This document shows positions 1 through 6,614 of a stretch of DNA of 23,828 bases, one piece after another. Numbering within the stretch: the stretch's first letter is position 1; each line of letters starts with the position of its first letter. The stretch lies in NCBI GenBank assembly GCA_014894735.1, contig JADBKX010000145.1, forward strand, positions 29,231 to 53,058. Direction: 5' to 3'. The DNA comes from Candidatus Sediminicultor sextus (GTDB taxonomy: Bacteria; Atribacterota; Phoenicimicrobiia; Phoenicimicrobiales; Phoenicimicrobiaceae). The notes under the pieces are model-generated. The model was not told the DNA's origin, ran no database searches, and saw only the letters and a list, made by a program, of their open reading frames with translations. The position numbers and the translations under genes were made by a program.

Positions 1-1
1 A

Positions 2-70
2 GAGACCATAGATAAAACCAAAAGAGGAGAAGGTGGCTTCGGACATAGCGGCATAAGGACTTCAAAATAG
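2..70 (+). CDS. dut: dUTPase, C-terminal fragment (gene enters from left edge)
   Basis: Frame 2 is open from the window edge to a TAG at 68-70. It encodes 22 residues containing KRGEGGFGHSG, which matches conserved motif V of trimeric dUTPases (RGxGGFGSTG). That flexible C-terminal arm closes over the active site when dUTP is hydrolysed to dUMP and PPi. Only the tail is visible, so length and other motifs cannot be checked. The HS in place of the usual ST is a mild variation. The stop codon is also the first three bases of a 7-bp repeat array, so the gene ends exactly where the repeats begin. A dut gene upstream of ftsK fits the Firmicutes-like order of the window. Confidence 0.8.
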   Translation, partial: ETIDKTKRGEGGFGHSGIRTSK

Positions 71-279
71 TCGTTAGTGAATAGTCGTTAGTCGTTAGTT
101 TCAAAATACAAGTTTTCAGTTTTCTGTTTACAGTTTGTAACAAGGGAGAATAATAATATAACCTCTTCACACTTTTTAGTTTTCTATAAACCGGCACTTT
201 TACCTTGAAATCTATAACTTATTAATCATTAATGTATTTTACTTACTAAATACTATTCACTATTCACTAACGACTAACC
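68..279. repeat. Heptamer-repeat intergenic block with opposed arms
   Basis: This fills the gap between dut and the Na/Pi cotransporter gene. From 68 to 102 there are five consecutive 7-bp units (TAGTCGT, TAGTGAA, TAGTCGT, TAGTCGT, TAGTTTC). From 111 to 138 a second family of four follows (AGTTTTC, AGTTTTC, TGTTTAC, AGTTTGT). At 245-279 are five units of the first family in reverse complement (ACTAAAT, ACTATTC, ACTATTC, ACTAACG, ACTAACC). The outer arms therefore form an imperfect inverted repeat. The middle (about 140-244) is plain AT-rich sequence in which I see no gene. The same design recurs at 4917-5336. Confidence 0.8.
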
Positions 280-295
280 TAAGCGGAGGTATTCA

Positions 296-1909
296 ATGAC
301 CACTGAACTAATCTTTGGCATTATAGGAGGTCTGGGATTATTTTTATATGGAATGCAACTGCTTAGTGATGGCTTGCAAAAAGTTACCGGCGATAGAATA
401 CAGAAAGTTATGGAATTCTTAACTAATAAACCAGTAATGGGTGTTGCAACCGGGGCATTAATAACTTCCATTATTCAAAGTAGCAGTGCAACAAGTGTTA
501 TAACTATCGGATTAGTTAACGCAGGATTACTAAGTTTAAAACAAGCTGTCAGTGTCATAGTAGGAGCAAATATAGGTACCACCGTAACCGCACAGATTGT
601 ATCTTTCCGTTTAGAGAAATATGCTCTTCCGGCGATCGGAATTGGTTTTATATTTAACTTTTTAGCCAAAAAAAGAAGCTATAAATATTTTGGCCAAATA
701 TTACTCGGTTTTGGTATATTATTCTTAGGTTTATACACTATGTCTCAAGCAGTAATACCATTAAGAAATTATGCTCCATTCTTGAATTTATTAGCAAATA
801 TTTCTCTCAATCCTTTATTGGGTATCGTGGTTGCTGCAATCTTTACCGCTATAATTCAAAGTAGTAGTGCTACCACTGCAATTATAATTGCTATGTCCAT
901 TCAAGGAATAATGGGCTTAGAAGCAGCAATCCCCCTTGTTCTGGGAAGCAACATAGGAACTTGTTTTACTGCAGTAATTGCCAGCATAGGCAGTTCAATA
1001 ACCGGGAAAAGACTTGCTTTTTCTCATCTACTTTTTAATATTGGAGGGGTTGTTCTATTTTTTTTCTTTATAAATAAGTTCGCATACCTGGTATCGTTTA
1101 CCTCGTCAAGTATCCCAAGGCAAATCGCTAATGCTCATACTTTATTTAATGTAATTAATGCAGCAATATTACTTCCTTTTCTTTCTTTGTTTATTAAACT
1201 TGTCGTTAAACTTTTACCAGGTGAAGAAATTGTCATTAAGAAAGGCCCTATCTACCTAAATAAAGATATGTTAAATACACCATCTATAGCTTTGAGTCAG
1301 GCAAGTAAAGAACTGGTTAGGATGGGCGAGATGGTTGAAAGCATGTTAAATGATGTAATGATGTCTTTTATTCAAAACGACCTAAATACCCTAAAAAATG
1401 TATATTTAAAAGAAGAGGTGGTAAATACTTTAGAAAAGGAGATTACCAAATATTTAGTATTAATATCTCAACGGTCTCTTAGCCCTATGCAATCAAAAAA
1501 ACTAACAGATTTAATGAATATAGTTAATGACATAGAAAGAGTAGGTGATCATGCTGAAAATTTAGCTGAACTTGCTGAAGAAAAAATAAATGAAAAATTA
1601 CCCTTTAGTGAAAAAGCTTTAGATGAATTAAAATATATGTTTTCTAAAGTTCAATTTTCTTTAAATAAATCAATCTCGGCATTAAAAAATGGAGATATAG
1701 AATCAGCACGGGAAGTAGCTCTAAAAGAAGATGAAATTGATAAAATAGAAAAAGAACTTCGTTATAGTCATATAAAAAGGCTAAACCAAGGCATTTGTTA
1801 TCCCGAATCCGGTGTTATCTTTTTAGATTTAATAAGTAACTTAGAAAGAGTTGGAGACCATGCTAATAACATTAGTTTAATGGTAATTGACGAATTATCC
1901 AAAAGTTAG
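296..1909 (+). CDS. Na/Pi cotransporter family protein with C-terminal PhoU-like domain
   Basis: A 537-residue membrane protein predicted to import phosphate with sodium. The N-terminal half contains the inverted duplicated Na/Pi (NptA/SLC34-type) core. QSSSAT signatures lie at residues 61-66 and 188-193, and each is followed by a GxNIGT motif (about 90-95 and 217-222). From about residue 330 the protein is soluble and mostly helical. Two PhoU-like repeats there contain NDIERVGDHAENL and SNLERVGDHANNI, a common C-terminal extension in bacterial members thought to regulate transport. ATG 296 is preceded by GGAGG at 285-289. The gene ends 8 nt before uppP and the two are probably cotranscribed. 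Family assignment is firm; the transported ion is inferred from the family. Confidence 0.92.
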   Translation: MTTELIFGIIGGLGLFLYGMQLLSDGLQKVTGDRIQKVMEFLTNKPVMGVATGALITSIIQSSSATSVITIGLVNAGLLSLKQAVSVIVGANIGTTVTAQIVSFRLEKYALPAIGIGFIFNFLAKKRSYKYFGQILLGFGILFLGLYTMSQAVIPLRNYAPFLNLLANISLNPLLGIVVAAIFTAIIQSSSATTAIIIAMSIQGIMGLEAAIPLVLGSNIGTCFTAVIASIGSSITGKRLAFSHLLFNIGGVVLFFFFINKFAYLVSFTSSSIPRQIANAHTLFNVINAAILLPFLSLFIKLVVKLLPGEEIVIKKGPIYLNKDMLNTPSIALSQASKELVRMGEMVESMLNDVMMSFIQNDLNTLKNVYLKEEVVNTLEKEITKYLVLISQRSLSPMQSKKLTDLMNIVNDIERVGDHAENLAELAEEKINEKLPFSEKALDELKYMFSKVQFSLNKSISALKNGDIESAREVALKEDEIDKIEKELRYSHIKRLNQGICYPESGVIFLDLISNLERVGDHANNISLMVIDELSKS

Positions 1910-1917
1910 AGGAATAT

Positions 1918-2745
1918 ATGTCATTAATATTATTAGGGATAATGCAGGGATTAACTGAATTCTTCCCGGTAAGCAGTTCAGGACATTTGGTTATCGCTAA
2001 GTATTTCTTACAACTACATTTGCCAGGTGCGGCATTTGAAGCATTTTTACATTTTGGAACAGTTCTGGCTGTGATATTGCTATTTAGAAAAGAAATTAAA
2101 GAATTAGTGATTTCTTTTTTTGACAGTATTTATAAACTATTTCAAGGAGAAAATATATTAAATATTTTTAAAAATAACTTATCATCAAAACTTGCCTGGT
2201 TTTTGGTAATTAGTACCATGCCGGCAGCAATCATTGGATATACCTTTAGTTCTTATTTTGAAATACTTTTTGGTAAGCCCATAATAGCATCCTTTATGTT
2301 AACTATTACAGGAGCCTTACTTTGGCTGGGTAATAAATATTACACAGGGGGCAATAAAAATATTTCAGAAATTACTTATAAAGACGCTATTTTTATAGGA
2401 GTAGCTCAAGCTGTTGCTATTTTCCCGGGGATATCGAGATCCGGTTTAACTGTTATTGCCGGATTATCAAGAAATTTAGATCGAGAATTTGCGGCAAGAT
2501 ATTCTTTTATACTATCTGTACCGATCATTTTAGGTGCTTCAATATTTAAAATGAGGGAATTATCTTCCTTAAATATAGATTTATCTATTCTGATATTATC
2601 CGGGTTATTGGCGGCAATATCAAGCTATGGGGCTATGAAAATATTTATAAGATTATTAAAAAATCGAAAAATATACTTTTTTTCATACTATCTTTGGATT
2701 ATATCTGGTTTAACAATTTGGATATATTTATCGAGAGGACTTTAA
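1918..2745 (+). CDS. uppP: Undecaprenyl-diphosphatase (UppP/BacA)
   Basis: A 275-residue polytopic membrane enzyme that dephosphorylates undecaprenyl pyrophosphate to the monophosphate, recycling the lipid carrier for peptidoglycan synthesis. Overproduction is known to give bacitracin resistance. Both signatures of the family are present: E14-FFPVSSSGHL (residues 14-24) and PGISRSG (170-176, with the catalytic-region Arg174). Length is typical. ATG 1918 has GAGG just upstream, and the gene follows the Na/Pi transporter by 8 nt. ftsK begins 4 nt after its stop, so the three genes form one transcription unit. The enzyme releases phosphate, but a functional link to the upstream transporter is only a guess. 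Confidence 0.96.
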   Translation: MSLILLGIMQGLTEFFPVSSSGHLVIAKYFLQLHLPGAAFEAFLHFGTVLAVILLFRKEIKELVISFFDSIYKLFQGENILNIFKNNLSSKLAWFLVISTMPAAIIGYTFSSYFEILFGKPIIASFMLTITGALLWLGNKYYTGGNKNISEITYKDAIFIGVAQAVAIFPGISRSGLTVIAGLSRNLDREFAARYSFILSVPIILGASIFKMRELSSLNIDLSILILSGLLAAISSYGAMKIFIRLLKNRKIYFFSYYLWIISGLTIWIYLSRGL

Positions 2746-2749
2746 TCAT

Positions 2750-4915
2750 TTGAAAATAAAGAAAAAAAATACTAAAAATGAAACCATAAGTATAGTAATT
2801 ATTGCATTTTCTTTGTTATATATTTTCGCCTTTATCTTCACTGACAAAATGGGAATCGTTGGAAAAATTATTTTTCAAATAGCAACTCGCAATATTGGTC
2901 TTGGTGCCTATATTTTCCCCATCTTGTTATTATTTTTGGGAATTGTAATCCTTTTTAATTATAAGCTGCCCAATCCTTATCATAAACTCTTCGGTATTAG
3001 TTTTTTATTTATTATATTTCTTGTATTTATTCATGTTAGATTACTTTTGCTCGACAATTCATATTTATTGGCAATGAAAGGGGCTGGCGGAGGTTTGTTA
3101 GGTTATTATTTTGCCAATTCCTTATCCCTTTATTTTGGAACAAAAGGCGCTTATCTTGTTCTAATCTCTCTCAGCTTAATATCTGCCTTATTCATAACTG
3201 ATATTTCCTATTTTCATATATTTAGGAACCTGGGGAAGAAAACAAAGGTGATGTTTCATAATATTTACAATATTTCAAAAAATATCTGGACAAATATTTC
3301 TAAAATTACAAAACGCAAAGAAGTTCCCGACTATCAAAAATACGGAACAGATGAGATACCCAAAGGATTATTTAAAATAAAAAAAACCAGGAAAATAGAG
3401 AAAAAATTAGAAGAAGAGGAAGAAGAAGCTACTTTTGACAGAGATTACCAAATATCTAAACAGAAACCTAAAATAGACAGTTATCAGGTTCCACCCCTAT
3501 CTCTACTATCTGACTCACACGCTGAAGAGAAAGCAGATACTAAATTAAACATTGAAGAAAATGTAAAAACACTCGAAAGAACCTTCACTAATTTTGGAAT
3601 TGATGCAAAAGTCGTTGGGGTTATCCAGGGACCAACTGTTACCCGATATGAAATTCATCCTGCACCAGGTGTTAAAATATCTAAAATAACTAATTTAAGT
3701 AATGATATTGCTTTGTCCTTTGCAGTAGCCTCAGTCAGGATAGAAGCACCAATACCCGGTAAAAACGCTGTAGGAATCGAAGTCCCTAATCGTAAAAGAA
3801 TAAATGTGTATTTAAAAGAAATATTGCAAAGTAGTGAATTTCAAAATGGAAAATATAAATTACCCATTGCTTTAGGAATAGATATTGGAGGCAAGCCCAT
3901 AATCGCAGATTTAACCGAACTTCCTCATTTATTAATTGCCGGGGCAACCGGATCAGGGAAAAGTGTATGTATTAATAATATAATATTAAGTATTCTTTAT
4001 AAACTAAGTCCGGAAACAGTGAAATTTCTAATGATCGACCCAAAGAGAGTAGAGCTAAATATTTACAATGGCATTCCACATTTATTGATACCTATTGTAA
4101 CCGATACAAATCAAGCCATTAAAGTATTAAACTGGGCGATTTCCGAAATGGAAAAAAGATTTAAAATATTTGCGGAAGTAGGAGTCAGGAATGTAGACGG
4201 TTACAACGAATATGTTAGAAATATTAATAATGATAATGAACCCTTACCCTTTATTATAATAATAATCGATGAATTAGCTGATTTGATGTTAACCTCTCCG
4301 GTAAAAGCAGAGGAATCATTATGCAGATTAGCTCAGATGACCAGAGCAACGGGAATACATTTAATAATAGCTACTCAACGTCCTTCTGTAGATATTATTA
4401 CCGGTTCAATAAAGGTAAATTTCCCTTCCAGAATTGCCTTTGCGGTTTCTACTCAGGTTGATTCGAGAACTATATTAGATGTTAATGGTGCCGAAAAATT
4501 ATTAGGGAATGGAGATATGTTATTTTCTCCGGTTGGTGCCTCCAAACCAATTAGGGCTCAAGGAGCTTTTGTAGTAGAAAAAGAAATTAGAAATGTGGTT
4601 TCCTATTTAATGAAGTATTCCCCCTCTCTCGAATATGAACAAGAAGTGTTAGAATATAAAAAGAGTAAAGATTTACTGCGAGAAACAGAAGAAGAGGAAG
4701 AAGATGAATTATTCAATGAAGCTGTTTCTATTATTATTAATAGTAAACAGGCTTCAATATCAATATTGCAACGAAAGCTTCGAATTGGTTATACCCGAGC
4801 AGCTCGATTGATAGATGTTATGGAGAAAAGGGGAATTGTAGGACCATACGATGGTCGAAATCCAAGAAAGATATTAATTTCCAATGATGAATATTTAAAT
4901 AAATACGATAAATAA
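2750..4915 (+). CDS. ftsK: DNA translocase FtsK/SpoIIIE
   Basis: A 721-residue septal DNA pump that moves chromosome termini across the closing division septum. Four hydrophobic segments lie within about residues 12-150. They are followed by a charged linker (an E-rich run near 221-226) and the FtsK/SpoIIIE motor. The Walker A is GATGSGKS (398-405) and the Walker B is IIIIDELADLM (503-513); ATQRPSVD is at 541-548. The C-terminal gamma winged helix (about 655-713, including YTRAARLIDVMEKRGIVGP) would recognise polar guide sequences. The size matches SpoIIIE-type proteins with a short linker. The start is TTG at 2750, with GAGAGGA about 10 nt upstream and 4 nt after the uppP stop; no better ATG keeps the first membrane segment. 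Confidence 0.96.
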   Translation: MKIKKKNTKNETISIVIIAFSLLYIFAFIFTDKMGIVGKIIFQIATRNIGLGAYIFPILLLFLGIVILFNYKLPNPYHKLFGISFLFIIFLVFIHVRLLLLDNSYLLAMKGAGGGLLGYYFANSLSLYFGTKGAYLVLISLSLISALFITDISYFHIFRNLGKKTKVMFHNIYNISKNIWTNISKITKRKEVPDYQKYGTDEIPKGLFKIKKTRKIEKKLEEEEEEATFDRDYQISKQKPKIDSYQVPPLSLLSDSHAEEKADTKLNIEENVKTLERTFTNFGIDAKVVGVIQGPTVTRYEIHPAPGVKISKITNLSNDIALSFAVASVRIEAPIPGKNAVGIEVPNRKRINVYLKEILQSSEFQNGKYKLPIALGIDIGGKPIIADLTELPHLLIAGATGSGKSVCINNIILSILYKLSPETVKFLMIDPKRVELNIYNGIPHLLIPIVTDTNQAIKVLNWAISEMEKRFKIFAEVGVRNVDGYNEYVRNINNDNEPLPFIIIIIDELADLMLTSPVKAEESLCRLAQMTRATGIHLIIATQRPSVDIITGSIKVNFPSRIAFAVSTQVDSRTILDVNGAEKLLGNGDMLFSPVGASKPIRAQGAFVVEKEIRNVVSYLMKYSPSLEYEQEVLEYKKSKDLLRETEEEEEDELFNEAVSIIINSKQASISILQRKLRIGYTRAARLIDVMEKRGIVGPYDGRNPRKILISNDEYLNKYDK

Positions 4916-4916
4916 A

Positions 4917-4950
4917 TTAGTCGTTAGTGAATAGTGAATAGTCGTTAGTA
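4917..4950 (+). repeat. Left copy of perfect 34-bp inverted repeat
   Basis: The 34 bases are the exact reverse complement of 5303-5336. Internally they are heptameric (TAGTCGT, TAGTGAA, TAGTGAA, TAGTCGT, TAGTA). The copy starts 1 nt after the ftsK stop codon. Confidence 0.9.
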
Positions 4951-5010
4951 TAAATGCAAGATGCAAGTTTTCAGTTTACGGTTCTCAGTTATCAGTCTAT
5001 TATATTTTAT

Positions 5011-5049
5011 GTCATTGCGAAATCTGATTTATCAGAGTGTGGCAATTTC
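5011..5049. repeat. REP-like palindrome, GTCATTGCGA type
   Basis: Begins GTCATTGCGA and ends GGCAATTTC. ATTGC (5014-5018) pairs with GCAAT (5042-5046). A nested TCTGAT (5023-5028) pairs with ATCAGA (5031-5036) around a TT loop. The GTCATTGCGA...GCAATcTC layout is a dispersed extragenic repeat type I recognise from many bacterial genomes. Confidence 0.65.
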
Positions 5050-5051
5050 TT

Positions 5052-5093
5052 TACTATATACTAAATACGATATACTATATACTAAATACGAAT
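5052..5093. repeat. Six tandem heptamers of the TACKAWA family
   Basis: Units run in register: TACTATA, TACTAAA, TACGATA, TACTATA, TACTAAA, TACGAAT. The first three and last three units are nearly the same, so there is a 21-bp higher-order period. A related array lies at 14320-14354. Confidence 0.85.
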
Positions 5094-5211
5094 TTAGTTT
5101 TTATTAAAAAATAATAGATATTTTTTTATTTTTAAGCAGGAAAAAACTCATCTGATGTAGTATTATTATATTAAGTGGGTAATTAATCGTAAATACTGAG
5201 GCGAACCAAGT

Positions 5212-5266
5212 GTTATTGCGAGGAGCAAAATAAGTCTGACCCTGCGAAAGCAGGGGAAGCAATCTC
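5212..5266. repeat. REP-like palindrome with GAAA-capped inner hairpin
   Basis: Starts GTTATTGCGAGGAGC and ends GAAGCAATCTC. ATTGC (5215-5219) pairs with GCAAT (5259-5263). Inside is a perfect hairpin, CCCTGC (5240-5245), GAAA loop, GCAGGG (5250-5255). It is the same repeat type as 5011-5049 but with a different centre. Confidence 0.7.
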
Positions 5267-5302
5267 AAATTAACCAACAAACCAGTGAACTAGCTAACTA
5301 AA

Positions 5303-5336
5303 TACTAACGACTATTCACTATTCACTAACGACTAA
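5303..5336 (-). repeat. Right copy of perfect 34-bp inverted repeat
   Basis: Exact reverse complement of 4917-4950, internally heptameric. It ends a few bases before the AGGAGGTGAT ribosome-binding site of a very short ORF. Confidence 0.9.
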
Positions 5337-5355
5337 ATAAAAGAGGAGGTGATAG

Positions 5356-5394
5356 ATGAACTATTTTTCTGACCGAATAAACCCTATTAAATAA
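5356..5394 (+). CDS. Possible 12-residue leader peptide ORF
   Basis: ATG at 5356 is preceded by an unusually complete Shine-Dalgarno sequence (AGGAGGTGAT, 5344-5353) and opens a 12-codon frame (MNYFSDRINPIK) ending in TAA at 5394. It lies 72 nt upstream of the BMP gene. The site is stronger than the ones serving most long genes here, which argues against pure chance, but such a short frame has no independent support. It may be a leader peptide, the remnant of a displaced gene start, or a ribosome-binding site carried along by the repeat block. I assign no function. Confidence 0.3.
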   Translation: MNYFSDRINPIK

Positions 5395-5466
5395 AAACAT
5401 TTTTTAACAGGGGAAAAGTAAAGTTAGGATTTTAAGTATTTTTAATAATGAAAGGAGATTTTAAAA

Positions 5467-6519
5467 ATGAAAAAGAATCTATTAGGAGTAGTCGTATTAG
5501 TAATAATATTAGGTTTATGTCTTTCTTCAACCCTTTTTTCTGCAGAACCACTTAAAGTTGGCTTGGTGTTTGATATTGGTGGAAAAGGAGATAAATCATT
5601 TAATGATTCAGCATCCCGAGGTTTGTCATGGGCGGCAGCTGATTTTGGAATTAAACGTATCGAATTAGAGCCAGGGGTAGATGCAGATAGGGAAGTAAAT
5701 CTTAGAAACTTAGCAATGATAGGTTATGATGTAATAATCGGAGTAGGATTTTTATTTACTGATGCCATAATTACCGTGGCTGATGAGTTCCCTGATACTA
5801 AATTTGCCATTGTAGATGGATTTATCCCTGATAAGCCTAATGTAATGTCTCTGTTGTTTCCGGAACCTCAGGGTTCTTTCCTGGTGGGTATGATTGCTGG
5901 TATGAAAGCACAGGAAGATGGAAAAGATACAGTTGGATTTGTAGGTGGAATGGATATAGCGCTTATTAATGGATTTGAAGCAGGTTATATAGCTGGTGTT
6001 CATTATGTCTATCCTGAATGTAAGATTCTTTCTGCTTATGCTGGTGATACTCCCGTCGCTTTTGCTGACCCGGTAAAAGGGAAAGAATTAGCTTTGTCCC
6101 AATACGATAACGGAGCATGGGTTGTCTATCATGCTTCTGGTCTAACCGGAGCCGGAGTATTTGAAGCAGCCAAAGAAAGAAAAAGATTTGTAATCGGTGT
6201 AGACTCCAATCAGAACTATATGGGATATATCGAGGAAACCGGAGAAAATTTTGGTTTAACCAGTATGTTAAAGCAAGTTGACGTTTCAGTATATCTTGCC
6301 ATAAAAGCAGCGGTTGAAGGAACTTTTAAAGGCGGTATTGAAGTATTTGGTTTAGATAGAACCGCTACCATTGGAGGTATAACATACTCCGGAGTTGGTT
6401 ATGCTCTCGATAAGTACAATAAAGATCTTATAACTCCAGAAATGATTACCAAGGTCGAAGAAGCAAAAGCTAAAATCATAAGTGGAGAAATTGTTGTTCC
6501 CACCGAAGTAACTAAATAA
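5467..6519 (+). CDS. BMP/PnrA-family substrate-binding protein (nucleoside ABC transporter)
   Basis: A 350-residue secreted binding protein. It has a signal peptide (KK followed by a hydrophobic stretch, about residues 4-24) with likely cleavage after LFSA near residue 26. Cys18 lies in GLCLSS, but the residue before it is Leu, so a lipobox is doubtful. The mature protein begins with the hallmark FDIGGKGDKSFND (35-47) of the basic membrane protein/PnrA family. It also contains GVGFLF, FVGGMDIALINGFEAGY and GVDSNQNY, which are typical ligand-pocket regions. Characterised relatives bind purine or other nucleosides. ATG 5467 has AAGGAG about 10 nt upstream. The ATPase and two permeases of the same transporter follow. 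Confidence 0.92.
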   Translation: MKKNLLGVVVLVIILGLCLSSTLFSAEPLKVGLVFDIGGKGDKSFNDSASRGLSWAAADFGIKRIELEPGVDADREVNLRNLAMIGYDVIIGVGFLFTDAIITVADEFPDTKFAIVDGFIPDKPNVMSLLFPEPQGSFLVGMIAGMKAQEDGKDTVGFVGGMDIALINGFEAGYIAGVHYVYPECKILSAYAGDTPVAFADPVKGKELALSQYDNGAWVVYHASGLTGAGVFEAAKERKRFVIGVDSNQNYMGYIEETGENFGLTSMLKQVDVSVYLAIKAAVEGTFKGGIEVFGLDRTATIGGITYSGVGYALDKYNKDLITPEMITKVEEAKAKIISGEIVVPTEVTK

Positions 6520-6535
6520 CATATTCCTACATTTA

Positions 6536-6573
6536 TATTGGAGGTATTCATGTAATAATGAATACCTCCAATA
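6536..6573 (+). promoter_or_regulatory. Perfect 16-bp stem-loop between binding-protein and ATPase genes
   Basis: Positions 6536-6551 pair perfectly with 6558-6573 around a 6-nt loop (GTAATA). No T-run follows, so it is a poor intrinsic terminator. A 3' hairpin of this kind commonly stabilises the abundant binding-protein message relative to the rest of an ABC operon. The left arm contains GGAGG (6540-6544) followed by ATGTAA (6550-6555), which is a ribosome site plus a start-stop pair. The right arm begins an ATG frame of 13 codons ending at 6599, directly before the ATPase ribosome-binding site. Confidence 0.8.
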
Positions 6574-6614
6574 TATTAAAATTAAGTGTAAATTACTGAA
6601 GGAGGATTTATCAA

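Larger units (their letters stand above)
4916..5340. repeat. Composite repeat block between ftsK and the BMP gene
   Basis: This 425-bp stretch contains no credible gene. It is a mosaic of repeats: a perfect 34-bp inverted repeat at its ends (4917-4950 and 5303-5336); heptamers of the TGCAAGA and AGTTWTC types (4955-5000); a REP-like palindrome (5011-5049); six TACKAWA-type heptamers (5052-5093); and a second REP-like palindrome (5212-5266). The AT-rich part between about 5094 and 5200 shows nothing I recognise. No transposase is present, so if it is mobile it would be a non-autonomous, MITE-like element. It may also act as a transcriptional boundary, since no conventional terminator follows ftsK. 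Confidence 0.75.

Noticed and set aside
4917..5093. CRISPR-like periodic repeats
   Set aside because: The units are contiguous 7-mers without unique spacers, no repeat of 24-40 bp recurs at regular distance, and no cas genes are present.
5395..5466. Purine riboswitch upstream of the nucleoside transporter
   Set aside because: I looked for the conserved junction and paired loops of a purine aptamer and found none. The stretch is AT-rich and unstructured to the eye.
5467..5545. Lipoprotein signal in the BMP protein (Cys18)
   Set aside because: The residues before Cys18 (LGL) do not fit a lipobox, while LFSA near residue 26 fits ordinary signal peptidase cleavage. A lipoprotein is not excluded but not claimed.
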